Shown: in pieces, positions 46,233-54,353 of the stretch
Layout: the number at the start of each line of letters is the position of its first letter
How positions within the stretch are numbered: the stretch's first letter is position 1
Origin: an uncultured Oscillospiraceae bacterium
Lineage (GTDB): Bacteria > Bacillota > Clostridia > Oscillospirales > Ruminococcaceae
Reading direction: 5' to 3'
NCBI GenBank assembly: GCA_900539695.1
Contig: UQDG01000009.1
Coordinates: 1-64,000 of the forward strand
Length of the DNA stretch: 64,000 nt
Program-made: the position numbers and the translations under genes
Notes under the pieces: generated by a model
What the model was told of the DNA's origin: nothing
What the model saw: only the letters and a program-made list of their open reading frames with translations
Databases searched by the model: none

Positions 46233-47183
46233 TCAAGTTTCCTTAGTGCTTTCGGCTCGTGTGGGCTTTTCGGATTCAGCGGTTTCGTCCAGGCGGCGGG
46301 CAGCCTCTTGGATGCGTTTTAAGCGGTGGGACAGCCCCGCCTTGCTAACAGGAGGGTCAAACTTTTGGGCCAGCTTAGCCAGCGGCAGGTCGGGGTACTG
46401 CATCCGCAGTTTGGCGGTCAGGCGCAGATTTTCCGGCAGGGTGCTCATGGCACCGGCGGCCTGCAGCTTTTCAATGGCCAGCTGCACCTGCACGGCGGCT
46501 TGGACACTTTTGCCCAGGTTAGCGGTCTCACAGTTGGAAAGGCGGTTGGTCTTATTGCGCATATCGTTGTACATGCGCTGGTCCATGATACGCATGGCGG
46601 CGTTGCCCGCCCCCATGAAGGTGAGCAGATCCTCGATATGGTCGGCCGATTTGATATAGACCGTGTTGGCTCCCTTGCGCAGGGCGCGATGGGGGTTGAA
46701 GTCGTGCTCGGCCAGCATGGCCTCCAACTGTTGGGAGAGATAGTGCCGAGTGGAGAGGAACTCCAGATTGTAGCTCTTCTCCGGGTCGGTCATCGTACCA
46801 CAGCAAAGAAACGCTGCAGCGATGAAGGATTGCACGCAGTGCTGGCACTTGAAGTTCTCCGGCCGGATGCGCAGGGTCGGTTCCTTGCCGGTGTGGCCGA
46901 AAAGCTCCAGCAGGCGCTCGACCTCCACCACATCCTTGACGCTGAACTCAAACACCGGGCCGGTGGGGCGCTCCTTGCGCAGCACATCCCCCCGGATGCC
47001 GCAGCGGCGGTACAGCTTTTGGGCAAAGGCAGCCACGCCTTCGTTCTCGGTTTGCAGAACGATGCCGCGGTCATCGAAGTATTTACCAAAACAGGCCACC
47101 GCATAGGCGGCGGCCACAGAGCAGCATGGTTTGGAGATCCTATGGCGCAGGATCTCGTTTTTTACATCTTGTGAGAAGCTCAT
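46233..47183 (-). CDS. whiA: WhiA family DNA-binding protein
   Basis: A 316-residue protein of the WhiA/DUF199 family. It combines a LAGLIDADG-like N-terminal domain (about 1-200, starting SFSQDVKNEILR) with a C-terminal helix-turn-helix (about 225-300: RLSNCETANLGKSV...PLAKLAQKFDPPVSKAGLSHRLKRI). In Bacillus it influences chromosome segregation and division. It lies between rapZ and dnaE; yvcK is missing from its usual place. Confidence 0.95.
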   Translation of the reverse strand: MSFSQDVKNEILRHRISKPCCSVAAAYAVACFGKYFDDRGIVLQTENEGVAAFAQKLYRRCGIRGDVLRKERPTGPVFEFSVKDVVEVERLLELFGHTGKEPTLRIRPENFKCQHCVQSFIAAAFLCCGTMTDPEKSYNLEFLSTRHYLSQQLEAMLAEHDFNPHRALRKGANTVYIKSADHIEDLLTFMGAGNAAMRIMDQRMYNDMRNKTNRLSNCETANLGKSVQAAVQVQLAIEKLQAAGAMSTLPENLRLTAKLRMQYPDLPLAKLAQKFDPPVSKAGLSHRLKRIQEAARRLDETAESEKPTRAESTKET

Positions 47184-47214
47184 AAAACTCCCGATAAAGC
47201 GTAAATTTTATTTT

Positions 47215-48078
47215 TTACAGGGTGCGCTTGGCGTCGCGGTGCTGTACGCTGGGCTCGTAGCCCAGTTTTTCACAGAACTCGCCGATCTTGCGTGCAAAGG
47301 TGATGGAGCGGTGCTTGCCGCCGGTGCAGCCCACCGCGATCATCAGCTGGCTTTTGCCCTCCTTGACGTAGAGCGGCAGGGCGTATTCCAGCATGCTCTC
47401 ATAGCGGCGCAGCAGCTCCTGGGATTCGGGGGCAGCCATGACGTAGTCCACCACTTCCTCATCCAGACCGGTGAGATTTTTCAGCTCCGGCACGTAGAAC
47501 GGGTTGGGCAGGCATCGGACATCCAGCACAAGGTCTGCCTCCTGGGGCAGTCCGTACTTGAAACCGAAGGACACCACCGTGAGGGCCATCGGGCTTTCGC
47601 CGTGGTCCAGAAACAGGCTGCACACCCGCTCCTTGTTCTGGGCGGTGCTGAGCAGCGAGGTATCGATGACATACTGCGCCCGTGCCCGCAGCGGCTGCAG
47701 CAGGCGGCGCTCCCGGGCGATGGCCTCGGTGATGGGCAGCTTTTCGCTGATGGTGATGGGGTGCTGGCGGCGGGTCTCCTTATAGCGGCGCTGGATGACC
47801 GCGTCGTTGGCGTCGAGAAAGAGGATCTCATACTCGAACTTACGGGCGTCCAGGTCGGAGAGCGCCTGTTCCAGCTGCTCGCTGCTGCGCACGCCGCGCA
47901 CGTCCATCACGACAGCCACGCGGTTCAGCTGGTTTTCGCCTTGCAGGGCAAAGTCCACGATACGGGGCAGCAGTGCCACCGGGATGTTATCGATGCAGAA
48001 AAAACCAATATCTTCCAGCGCGTTGACGGCCATTGATTTGCCCGCGCCGGACAGGCCCGTTACGATCACAAATTTCAT
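47215..48078 (-). CDS. rapZ: RNase adapter/nucleotide-binding protein RapZ (YvcJ)
   Basis: A 287-residue P-loop protein. Walker A GLSGAGKS (8-15) is followed by GFFCIDNIPVALLP. The C-terminal domain has GCTGGKHRSI, a phosphosugar-binding-type loop, and YEPSVQHRDAKR. In E. coli RapZ controls glucosamine-6-phosphate synthase via small RNAs. In Firmicutes YvcJ binds UDP-GlcNAc-type metabolites or supports competence. The ribosome-binding site is a run of ten G (48086-48095). Confidence 0.95.
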   Translation of the reverse strand: MKFVIVTGLSGAGKSMAVNALEDIGFFCIDNIPVALLPRIVDFALQGENQLNRVAVVMDVRGVRSSEQLEQALSDLDARKFEYEILFLDANDAVIQRRYKETRRQHPITISEKLPITEAIARERRLLQPLRARAQYVIDTSLLSTAQNKERVCSLFLDHGESPMALTVVSFGFKYGLPQEADLVLDVRCLPNPFYVPELKNLTGLDEEVVDYVMAAPESQELLRRYESMLEYALPLYVKEGKSQLMIAVGCTGGKHRSITFARKIGEFCEKLGYEPSVQHRDAKRTL

Positions 48079-48085
48079 GCGTACT

Positions 48086-48095
48086 CCCCCCCCCC
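48086..48095 (-). repeat. Homopolymer G10 (minus strand) forming the rapZ ribosome site
   Basis: Ten C on the plus strand, 7 bases before the rapZ ATG. No other Shine-Dalgarno sequence is present, so the tract itself must serve. Such tracts are prone to length change by slippage. Confidence 0.85.
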
Positions 48096-48096
48096 T

Positions 48097-49026
48097 TTAT
48101 TTTACTACGCGAATTTCCCGCTCCAGCGTATAGCCGGTCTTTTGCAGCACGATGGCCTTGACCTGATCGGTCAGGCTGACGACATCGGCGCAGGTCGCGC
48201 CGCCGCGGTTGATGACAAAGCCGCAGTGCTTCTCGCTGATCTGGGCACCGCCCACGGTAAAGCCCCGCAGACCGCAATCCTCGATCAGCTTGCCTGCAAA
48301 GGCGCCCTGGGGGCGCTTGAAGGTGCTGCCCGCACTGGGCCATTCTATCGGCTGCTTGTCTTTGCGGCGCTGCAGATAGTCCTGCATCTCCGCCAGAATG
48401 GCGGCGCTGTCGCCGGGCTGCAGACGCACCGTGGCCGAAAGCACGCACCAATCGGGGTGCTGCTCAAACAGGCTGGTGCGGTAGCCCAGGGCCAATTCTG
48501 CGGCAGGCAGCGTGCGCTCGGTAAGGTCGCTGTCCAAAAAGGTCACGTTTTCCAGCACGTCCTTCATCTCGCCGCCATAGGCACCGGCATTCATATACAC
48601 GGCCCCGCCGATGGTGCCGGGGATGCCGCAGGCAAAGGCAATGCCTGCAAGGCTCTGCTGCTGGGCAACGGCGCAAAGCCGCCCCAGCGTGAGGCCAGCG
48701 CCCGCAGTAAGGCGGGTGGAGCCGTCAGGCCGTGGTTCCGCTGTAGGGCCGAAGTTCAGCCCGCGCAGATCGATGACTGCGCCGTCGTAGCCCTCATCGG
48801 CAAACAGCGTGTTGGAGCCGTTGCCCAAAAGGTAGGTGCGCACACCGTTTTCCCGGCAAAGCGCCAGCGTACGGCGCAACTGATCTGCGTTTTTCGGCGT
48901 ACACCAGAATACCGCCGGGCCGCCGATTTGGAAAGTGGTATGGGATGCCAAAGGCTCCTGCTGGGCAAACGGCAGGGCGCTTTCCTGCAAGGCCTGACGC
49001 AAGGTTTCGATCGTTTGCTGCTGCAT
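48097..49026 (-). CDS. murB: UDP-N-acetylenolpyruvoylglucosamine reductase
   Basis: FAD enzyme making UDP-MurNAc for peptidoglycan. The 309 residues show the FAD-binding block NGVRTYLLGNGSNTLFADEG, GIPGTIGGAVYMNAGAYGGE and QPIEWPSAGSTFKRPQG, with the catalytic Ser in the last. It is a type II MurB-like length. It is followed by rapZ after 18 bases, as in many Firmicutes. Confidence 0.97.
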   Translation of the reverse strand: MQQQTIETLRQALQESALPFAQQEPLASHTTFQIGGPAVFWCTPKNADQLRRTLALCRENGVRTYLLGNGSNTLFADEGYDGAVIDLRGLNFGPTAEPRPDGSTRLTAGAGLTLGRLCAVAQQQSLAGIAFACGIPGTIGGAVYMNAGAYGGEMKDVLENVTFLDSDLTERTLPAAELALGYRTSLFEQHPDWCVLSATVRLQPGDSAAILAEMQDYLQRRKDKQPIEWPSAGSTFKRPQGAFAGKLIEDCGLRGFTVGGAQISEKHCGFVINRGGATCADVVSLTDQVKAIVLQKTGYTLEREIRVVK

Positions 49027-49056
49027 GGTTCCTCCCGGTGAATACGAAAATTAAAA

Positions 49057-50013
49057 TCAGATAGAGTTTTCAAGGGCCGCGGCACCGATGACGCCCGCAT
49101 CGTTATGCAGCGTGCAGGCGACGATCTTGGGGAAGCGGCCGGTGGTGATGTTCTTGGTCTCGTTTTCGGCATAGGCGCGGACGGGGGCCAGCAGGGTCTC
49201 TCCCTGGTTGGAAACACCGCCGCCGATGCAGATGATCTCCGGCTCAAAGGTGTTGATGACGTTGGCGATGCCGACACCGACATACTCGATCCAGCTGTCC
49301 ACAACGCTCTTGGCCACGGCGTCACCCTTGGCAGCGGCGTCGAAGGAGAGCTTGGCGTTGACATGATCGAGGTCGGGGGTCATCTTCCACATGATGGTCT
49401 CTTTATGGGCCTGCATAGCGACCTTGGTCTCGCGGGTCAGGGCGCTGGCAGAGGCGTAACGCTCCCAGCAGCCTTTGCGGCCGCAGGTGCACTGGATGCC
49501 GTCCTTCACGATGACATTATGGCCCATCTCACCCGCAGCAAAGTTGAAGCCGCGCAGGATCTTGCCGCCCAGGATGATACCGCTGCCGATGCCGGTGCCC
49601 AGCGTGATGACGACGGCATCCTTGTAGCCCTTGGCACCGCCTGCGATGTACTCGCCGTAGGCGGCAGCGTTGGCGTCGTTCTCGACATAGACCTTGCAGC
49701 CCAGCATGGCTTCCAGGTCGGGGCCGAGGTTCCAGTCATAGTAACCGAAGTTAGTGTTGAAGCCCACAAAGCCAGTGGTGAAATTGACGCTGCCGGGGGT
49801 ACCGATCCCCACGTATTTTACGTCGGTGAAATCGACCTTATTTTCTTTGGCAACGGTGCGGCACAGGTCAGCCAAGGCCTTTTCCAGGTCCTCGGCCGGG
49901 CGCGGCAAACGGGTGGCCCAGGTGGTTTTGCCGATGATCTTATAGTTTTCGTCCACCAGACCGGCGGTCATGGTGGTGCCGCCCAGGTCGATACCAATCG
50001 TGTACTTGCTCAT
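49057..50013 (-). CDS. glcK: ROK family glucokinase
   Basis: Phosphorylates glucose to glucose 6-phosphate. The 318-residue ROK protein has the ATP motif GIDLGGTTMTAGL, catalytic region VENDANAAAYGEY, GTGIGSGIILGG, EMGHNVI (zinc His) and the zinc motif CTCGRKGCWERYAS. No helix-turn-helix precedes it, so it is a kinase and not a repressor. It overlaps the PHP gene by 4 bases. Confidence 0.93.
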   Translation of the reverse strand: MSKYTIGIDLGGTTMTAGLVDENYKIIGKTTWATRLPRPAEDLEKALADLCRTVAKENKVDFTDVKYVGIGTPGSVNFTTGFVGFNTNFGYYDWNLGPDLEAMLGCKVYVENDANAAAYGEYIAGGAKGYKDAVVITLGTGIGSGIILGGKILRGFNFAAGEMGHNVIVKDGIQCTCGRKGCWERYASASALTRETKVAMQAHKETIMWKMTPDLDHVNAKLSFDAAAKGDAVAKSVVDSWIEYVGVGIANVINTFEPEIICIGGGVSNQGETLLAPVRAYAENETKNITTGRFPKIVACTLHNDAGVIGAAALENSI

Positions 50014-50759
50014 ACTAGTATTCCTCCAACTTCTTCCGCACAGGCTTTGCCGTGCAATTTTAATTCTGCTGTGAGATTTGCAGTGGTAGCGTTTATGATC
50101 AGCTCCTCGGGGAAGTTCATCTCCTCCAGCATGCCGTAGAGAGCCGTCAGCCCGTGGCGCAGCTGCCAGGTGCTGTGGGCATCACTGTCCACGGCGATAT
50201 GGCAGCCGTTTTGCAGGCAGGCGGCCAGCAGAGCTTTCATGTTGGGGATGCCGTCCTTGCGGACGTTGAACGAGTTGCCGTTGAGCTCCACGACCTTGTG
50301 GTTGGCGGCGAACGCCTTGGTCACCAAGTCGTAATCATAGCGGTAGTTTTCCTGCTCGGAATGGCCGATGCAGTCCACGTAGGGGTTCTCGGCCACGGCC
50401 AGCCAGATGCGGTTGGCCTCCTTGCGGGTCAGCAGACCCGGCACGCAGGGGCTGTGGATGGATGCGACCACCCAATCCTGATATTCCAGGATGCGCGGCG
50501 GCAGGTCCAGATGGCCTTTGGCGTCCACCACGTTGGCCTCGGCCCCATAGAGCATGACCATGCCGTCGATGGTGCGGGGCAAGGCGGTGGGATTCTCGAA
50601 ATGCCAGCGGTGCGGCGCATCGGGCATGGCGGGCGCGTGGTCGGTGATGGCGAGGGCCTTGTAGCCGCAGTCTTTGGCGGCAGCCGCCATCTCGTTTAGG
50701 GTCTGGAATGCGTGGGTAGCGCACAGTGTATGGGTGTGCAGGTCTGCAATCATCTGCAT
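50010..50759 (-). CDS. PHP domain phosphatase, YcdX-like
   Basis: A 249-residue metal-dependent hydrolase. Metal ligands appear in ADLHTHTLCATHAF, AITDHAPAMPDAPH, GAEANVVD, VASIHSP, CIGHSE and VDSDAHSTWQL, the full trinuclear PHP set as in YcdX. The substrate is a phosphorylated small molecule, not identified. It lies between hprK and the glucokinase gene, suggesting sugar-phosphate metabolism. Confidence 0.9.
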   Translation of the reverse strand: MQMIADLHTHTLCATHAFQTLNEMAAAAKDCGYKALAITDHAPAMPDAPHRWHFENPTALPRTIDGMVMLYGAEANVVDAKGHLDLPPRILEYQDWVVASIHSPCVPGLLTRKEANRIWLAVAENPYVDCIGHSEQENYRYDYDLVTKAFAANHKVVELNGNSFNVRKDGIPNMKALLAACLQNGCHIAVDSDAHSTWQLRHGLTALYGMLEEMNFPEELIINATTANLTAELKLHGKACAEEVGGILV

Positions 50760-50791
50760 GAAATGGTGTTCCTTCTTTGCTGTTGACGCGG

Positions 50792-51727
50792 TTACTGGAG
50801 GTTGGCGTCGTCGTTCAGGCCCAGCTGCTTCAGCAGTTCCTTGGCGGCGTTGTAGCCCATCTCCTTCTGGCGGTTGTTGATGGCCGCGGTCTCGATGATG
50901 ACGGCCAGGTTACGGCCTGGCATGACGGGGATCAGCATCTTGGGCACCTTGACGCCGAGGATGTCGGTGTACTCGGTCTCCAGGCCGGTGCGGTCGTAGT
51001 TTTTGGTGCGGTCCCAGGGTTCAAGCTGGATGACCATCTCGACCTCGACGCTGGAACGCACCGAGCCGATGCCGAACACGCGGGCCACGTTGACGATACC
51101 GATGCCGCGCAATTCAATAAAATGGCGGATGTTTTCCGGCGCGGTGCCTAGGATCTGCTTGTAGGAGATGCGGCGCAGCTCGACAGCATCGTCGGCGATG
51201 AGACGGTGGCCGCGCTTGACCAGCTCGATGGCGGTCTCGCTTTTGCCGACGCCGGAATCGCCCAAAATAAGGATGCCTTCGCCGTAGACTTCCACCAGCA
51301 CGCCGTGGCGGGTGATGCGGGGAGCCAGCTCTTTATTCAACGTGGTGATGAGCATGCCCATCAGGGCGGATGTCATCTCGGTAGACATAAGCAGTGGCAC
51401 GCCGTACTGCTTGGCGAACTGCATCATCTCGGAAAGCGGCTGCATGCCGCGGGTCAGGATGACAGCAGGCGGCTGGAAAGAGAACAGCTTTTCCAGATGG
51501 GTGTTGCGCAGCGAAGTGGACAGTTCTTCCAGATAGGACATCTCGGTCAGGCCGATGATCTGGACGCGCTTGTTATCAAAATTTTCGTAGTAACCGGCCA
51601 GCAGGATGCCCGGACGGTACACTTCGGTCGCGGTGACCATGACCTTTTCCAGTTCGCAGGGGGTATAGGCGACGGTCAGATTGGCTTCTTCCGCCAGTTT
51701 TGCCAGAGAAACAGAGAACTCAGACAT
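50792..51727 (-). CDS. hprK: HPr kinase/phosphorylase
   Basis: Phosphorylates HPr at Ser46, controlling carbon catabolite repression in Firmicutes. The 311 residues from the ATG at 51727 include the N-terminal domain, the P-loop GDSGVGKS (156-163), and the HprK signature IRHFIELRGIGIVNV. It starts the hprK-PHP-glcK-murB-rapZ-whiA-dnaE series, in which spacings never exceed 43 bases. Confidence 0.97.
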   Translation of the reverse strand: MSEFSVSLAKLAEEANLTVAYTPCELEKVMVTATEVYRPGILLAGYYENFDNKRVQIIGLTEMSYLEELSTSLRNTHLEKLFSFQPPAVILTRGMQPLSEMMQFAKQYGVPLLMSTEMTSALMGMLITTLNKELAPRITRHGVLVEVYGEGILILGDSGVGKSETAIELVKRGHRLIADDAVELRRISYKQILGTAPENIRHFIELRGIGIVNVARVFGIGSVRSSVEVEMVIQLEPWDRTKNYDRTGLETEYTDILGVKVPKMLIPVMPGRNLAVIIETAAINNRQKEMGYNAAKELLKQLGLNDDANLQ

Positions 51728-51801
51728 GCAGGGACTCCCCTTTCCATACTTCCTTTTTGCCGGGCGCGTTTGCGGCAGTCCGGCACACATACTTACTTTG
51801 T

Positions 51802-51830
51802 ATTATACCGTACCAGCCGATTTTTGTACA
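51802..51830 (-). promoter_or_regulatory. Promoter for the hprK operon
   Basis: Minus strand: -35 TGTACA (51825-51830), 17-base spacer, consensus -10 TATAAT (51802-51807), 74 bases before hprK. No other promoter of comparable quality is visible down to dnaE. Confidence 0.75.
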
Positions 51831-51853
51831 GAGGTTTGTGCCGAGTACTATGA

Positions 51854-51890
51854 CAAAAAAATATCCGCTGTTTTGGGCAAACAGCGGATA
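51854..51890 (-). terminator. Terminator of the polysaccharide operon
   Basis: Minus strand: stem TATCCGCTGTTT / AAACAGCGGATA (51862-51873 with 51879-51890) followed by ATTTTTTTG. It directly follows the acyltransferase stop (51898). Confidence 0.92.
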
Positions 51891-51897
51891 GGGATTT

Positions 51898-52896
51898 TTA
51901 CGAGAAGAGTTTTTGCCGTTCTTCCCGCAGGCGGCACTGGAGCCAGAGCAGGGCTTCGGACGCGGCGTAGGTTGCCAGCAGGTAGACACAGAACAAAATC
52001 GCCGTATCGCGGCGGGAAAGCGCGGCCAGATCAAACCCACGCACCAGGCGCTGGATGATGACATGATGGGTCAAAAATACTGCATAGGAGAGCTTGGCCG
52101 CCTTGGCACAGACCGCACGGGGCAGCGGTTTATCCAGCAGTGGGGCTGCCACAGCGGCCAGCGCGATAAAGACGAAGGCACTGAACATCGAGCAGAGCAG
52201 CTTTTCGTCGACGTGCAGGTTCATCAGCCCCAAGACAAACAGCGGCACTAAAACAGCCTTCAGCCGGTCTTTCATCGCCAAAAAGGTCATGCCAAAGAGG
52301 AATTCCGGGATATGTACAGCCACCAGGCCGTTATCCCAGCCCTGCATATGGAGGGGGATGCAGACGAGCAATGTTACGACCCAGGTCAGCACCGGGGCCT
52401 TGCGCAGAGCCCGCTGCAAAAGCGGGAACAGCAGGTACAAAAACAGGATGCTGCCGAGGAACCACTCTCCTACACAGGCGAAATCCATACCCACCCAGCC
52501 GGCGGCCACGGCGAAGTTATCTAACCCCAAAAAAGTCAGCACCAGCGTGATGGTCTTAGCCCCGGTGTAGTAGCCGGGCTGGCTGAGGAAGCGGATGGAA
52601 AAGCAGACCACCCACGCCAGCCAGAACAGTGGGAACACCGCCTTGACCCGCTTCTTGTAAAACTGCCATGGGCTTTGTTCCTGCGGGACAGTGAGCGCCA
52701 GCGATGCGCCCGACACGATAAAAAATAGCGACGAGCCGAAATCACCGAGGTAAATGCCCTGCACCAGCGTACTGGTGAACAACTTGTGCGGCAGGGTGAA
52801 ATACCCGGTAACGGTGGCGTTGAAGTGGACAATTAAGATACTGGCGAGAGCCACGGCTCGGATCAGGTCCAGATAAAACAGGCGTTGTTTTTTGAT
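51898..52896 (-). CDS. Acyltransferase 3 family membrane protein, probable ATC start
   Basis: Polytopic protein of about 332 residues and about ten membrane segments. It belongs to the acyltransferase-3 family that O-acetylates cell-surface glycans. In these proteins the first helix carries FYLDLIRAVA with the conserved Asp/Arg, and then IVHFN with a conserved His. Here FYLDLIRA lies upstream of any ATG, GTG or TTG. The only good fit is ATC at 52896, 6 bases after AGGGGAG. A GTG at 52854 would drop the conserved Arg. Start is inferred. It is last in the polysaccharide operon. Confidence 0.82.
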   Translation of the reverse strand: MKKQRLFYLDLIRAVALASILIVHFNATVTGYFTLPHKLFTSTLVQGIYLGDFGSSLFFIVSGASLALTVPQEQSPWQFYKKRVKAVFPLFWLAWVVCFSIRFLSQPGYYTGAKTITLVLTFLGLDNFAVAAGWVGMDFACVGEWFLGSILFLYLLFPLLQRALRKAPVLTWVVTLLVCIPLHMQGWDNGLVAVHIPEFLFGMTFLAMKDRLKAVLVPLFVLGLMNLHVDEKLLCSMFSAFVFIALAAVAAPLLDKPLPRAVCAKAAKLSYAVFLTHHVIIQRLVRGFDLAALSRRDTAILFCVYLLATYAASEALLWLQCRLREERQKLFS

Positions 52897-52911
52897 AAGG
52901 CTCTCCCCTTT

Positions 52912-54348
52912 TTATTTTTTGAGTTTGTGCTTGACTAAACGGCCAAACTGCTTTGCCACGGCCTTCGGATCGGCAGCCTGCTGGTAATGCAGGACCAGCT
53001 GGTCAGCCGCAGCGGCGCTTTGCGCGGCGGTGGTAAAGCTGGCACTGAAGAAACCATTTTGCTGGGCTTTCAGCGGCAGCAGCCAGGCATCCTCCGGGGC
53101 GGTGATGGCGGGCAGAGTGTCGCTGCCCGCCACAGCGGCCAGCCGCACCAGTGCCCAGCCACAGGCCGGAGCCGGGGGCGGGTTTTGGCCCAGCGGCACG
53201 TTGACTTTGCCTTGCAGGGCCGGGCGCGCCGCCTGCCAATCGGCATCGCGGCTTTGCCGGGCGGCAGACCAAAGAGGTACTGCCGGGCTTAGCACACCCA
53301 GCATCGGCTCTTTAGCAAAAAGGGCGGCGGCCTGAGCCAGCGCTTCATCGGCTCGGCGGGCAGCTTCGCGGGTGTACCAGGCGGTAACGGAGTCGGCCTT
53401 TTCAACTTCCGAAATCGGCAGGTGCAGCAGGGCCAAGCCCTGGGCAGCCAACTCGGGCGCAGGCTCAACGGGGGCGGCATCGGGCAATACGTACTGCCAG
53501 TGCAGTTCCCGGGCCAGCGCCTCCAGCGGCTGGCGCTGCAAAAGCGCGGCCAGCAGCAGGTCCACGGGGTAGTTGGTCTCCTGTTTTACGTAATCGTACA
53601 GGGTGCGGGCAGCGGTACCGTCGGTGCGGCGCAGTTCATCCGCATAGGGGGTAAAAAAGCTGCGGCGCTTGAAAAACGGGCAGCCCCGGTTTTCCAGCAG
53701 TTCCCGCGGGCAGGCCATGATGGGATTGACGAAAACGTCCCGCAAATCTTTCGTATCCACGTAGGAATCCCAGCGGCAGCCGAGGTTTGCAAAATGCGCG
53801 GTGAATCGTGTCTCGTGGTTAGCAATGGATTCCTCATAGCTTTTGGGCAGCGGCATTTTCTGCCAATACTGCCAGAAATCCTCGCTGTGCAAAAGCGGTG
53901 CGCGGACGGCCAAAAAGTGGGATTGCAGATGTTCCGGCACTTCCCCGCTGCGGCCGCCAAAGCGTCGGCTCTTCATGGCGTAGTGGCGGGTCAAGCCCCA
54001 AAAGGCCAGCTCCGGGCGGGCCTCCATGGCAGCGAACATCGAAGCCAGCGAGCAGACGGGGCCTGCCAGCGTGAAGTTCATCAGCACCAGTTCGTCGTAG
54101 CGGGCCAGGCGGCCCCGGCCGATGACAGCCAGCGCTTCTTTATAGGCACCCACGTCAAGGCCCTTATTTTCCCGTTCGCGGCAGGTCAATGTCACCGACG
54201 CCGCCCAGGCACGGTCCGCCGGGCGCAGCGTGCCGTTGGAGATAAAGAACACCTCGCCATAATGGGCCATGGCTTCCACGGCCACACGGCAGGCGGTGTC
54301 GATCTGGCCCAGCGGGTCATAATGGAAATAAACGATCAGCCGTTTCAT
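52912..54348 (-). CDS. RgpF-like rhamnan synthesis protein, C-terminal half eroded
   Basis: A 478-residue protein related along its first 285 residues to the next gene upstream: MKRLIVYFHY, ENKGLDVGAY (60-69), HLQSHFLAVR, RWDSYVDTKDL, FKRRSFFTPYADEL. RgpF-type proteins (PF05045) build or modify rhamnose-containing wall polysaccharides. The remaining 190 residues are Ala-rich with no second ENRGRDVGAF block, unlike the paralogue. It could be a single-domain transferase or an eroded copy. It lies 5 bases after the paralogue. Confidence 0.82.
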   Translation of the reverse strand: MKRLIVYFHYDPLGQIDTACRVAVEAMAHYGEVFFISNGTLRPADRAWAASVTLTCRERENKGLDVGAYKEALAVIGRGRLARYDELVLMNFTLAGPVCSLASMFAAMEARPELAFWGLTRHYAMKSRRFGGRSGEVPEHLQSHFLAVRAPLLHSEDFWQYWQKMPLPKSYEESIANHETRFTAHFANLGCRWDSYVDTKDLRDVFVNPIMACPRELLENRGCPFFKRRSFFTPYADELRRTDGTAARTLYDYVKQETNYPVDLLLAALLQRQPLEALARELHWQYVLPDAAPVEPAPELAAQGLALLHLPISEVEKADSVTAWYTREAARRADEALAQAAALFAKEPMLGVLSPAVPLWSAARQSRDADWQAARPALQGKVNVPLGQNPPPAPACGWALVRLAAVAGSDTLPAITAPEDAWLLPLKAQQNGFFSASFTTAAQSAAAADQLVLHYQQAADPKAVAKQFGRLVKHKLKK

Positions 54349-54353
54349 GGGGC

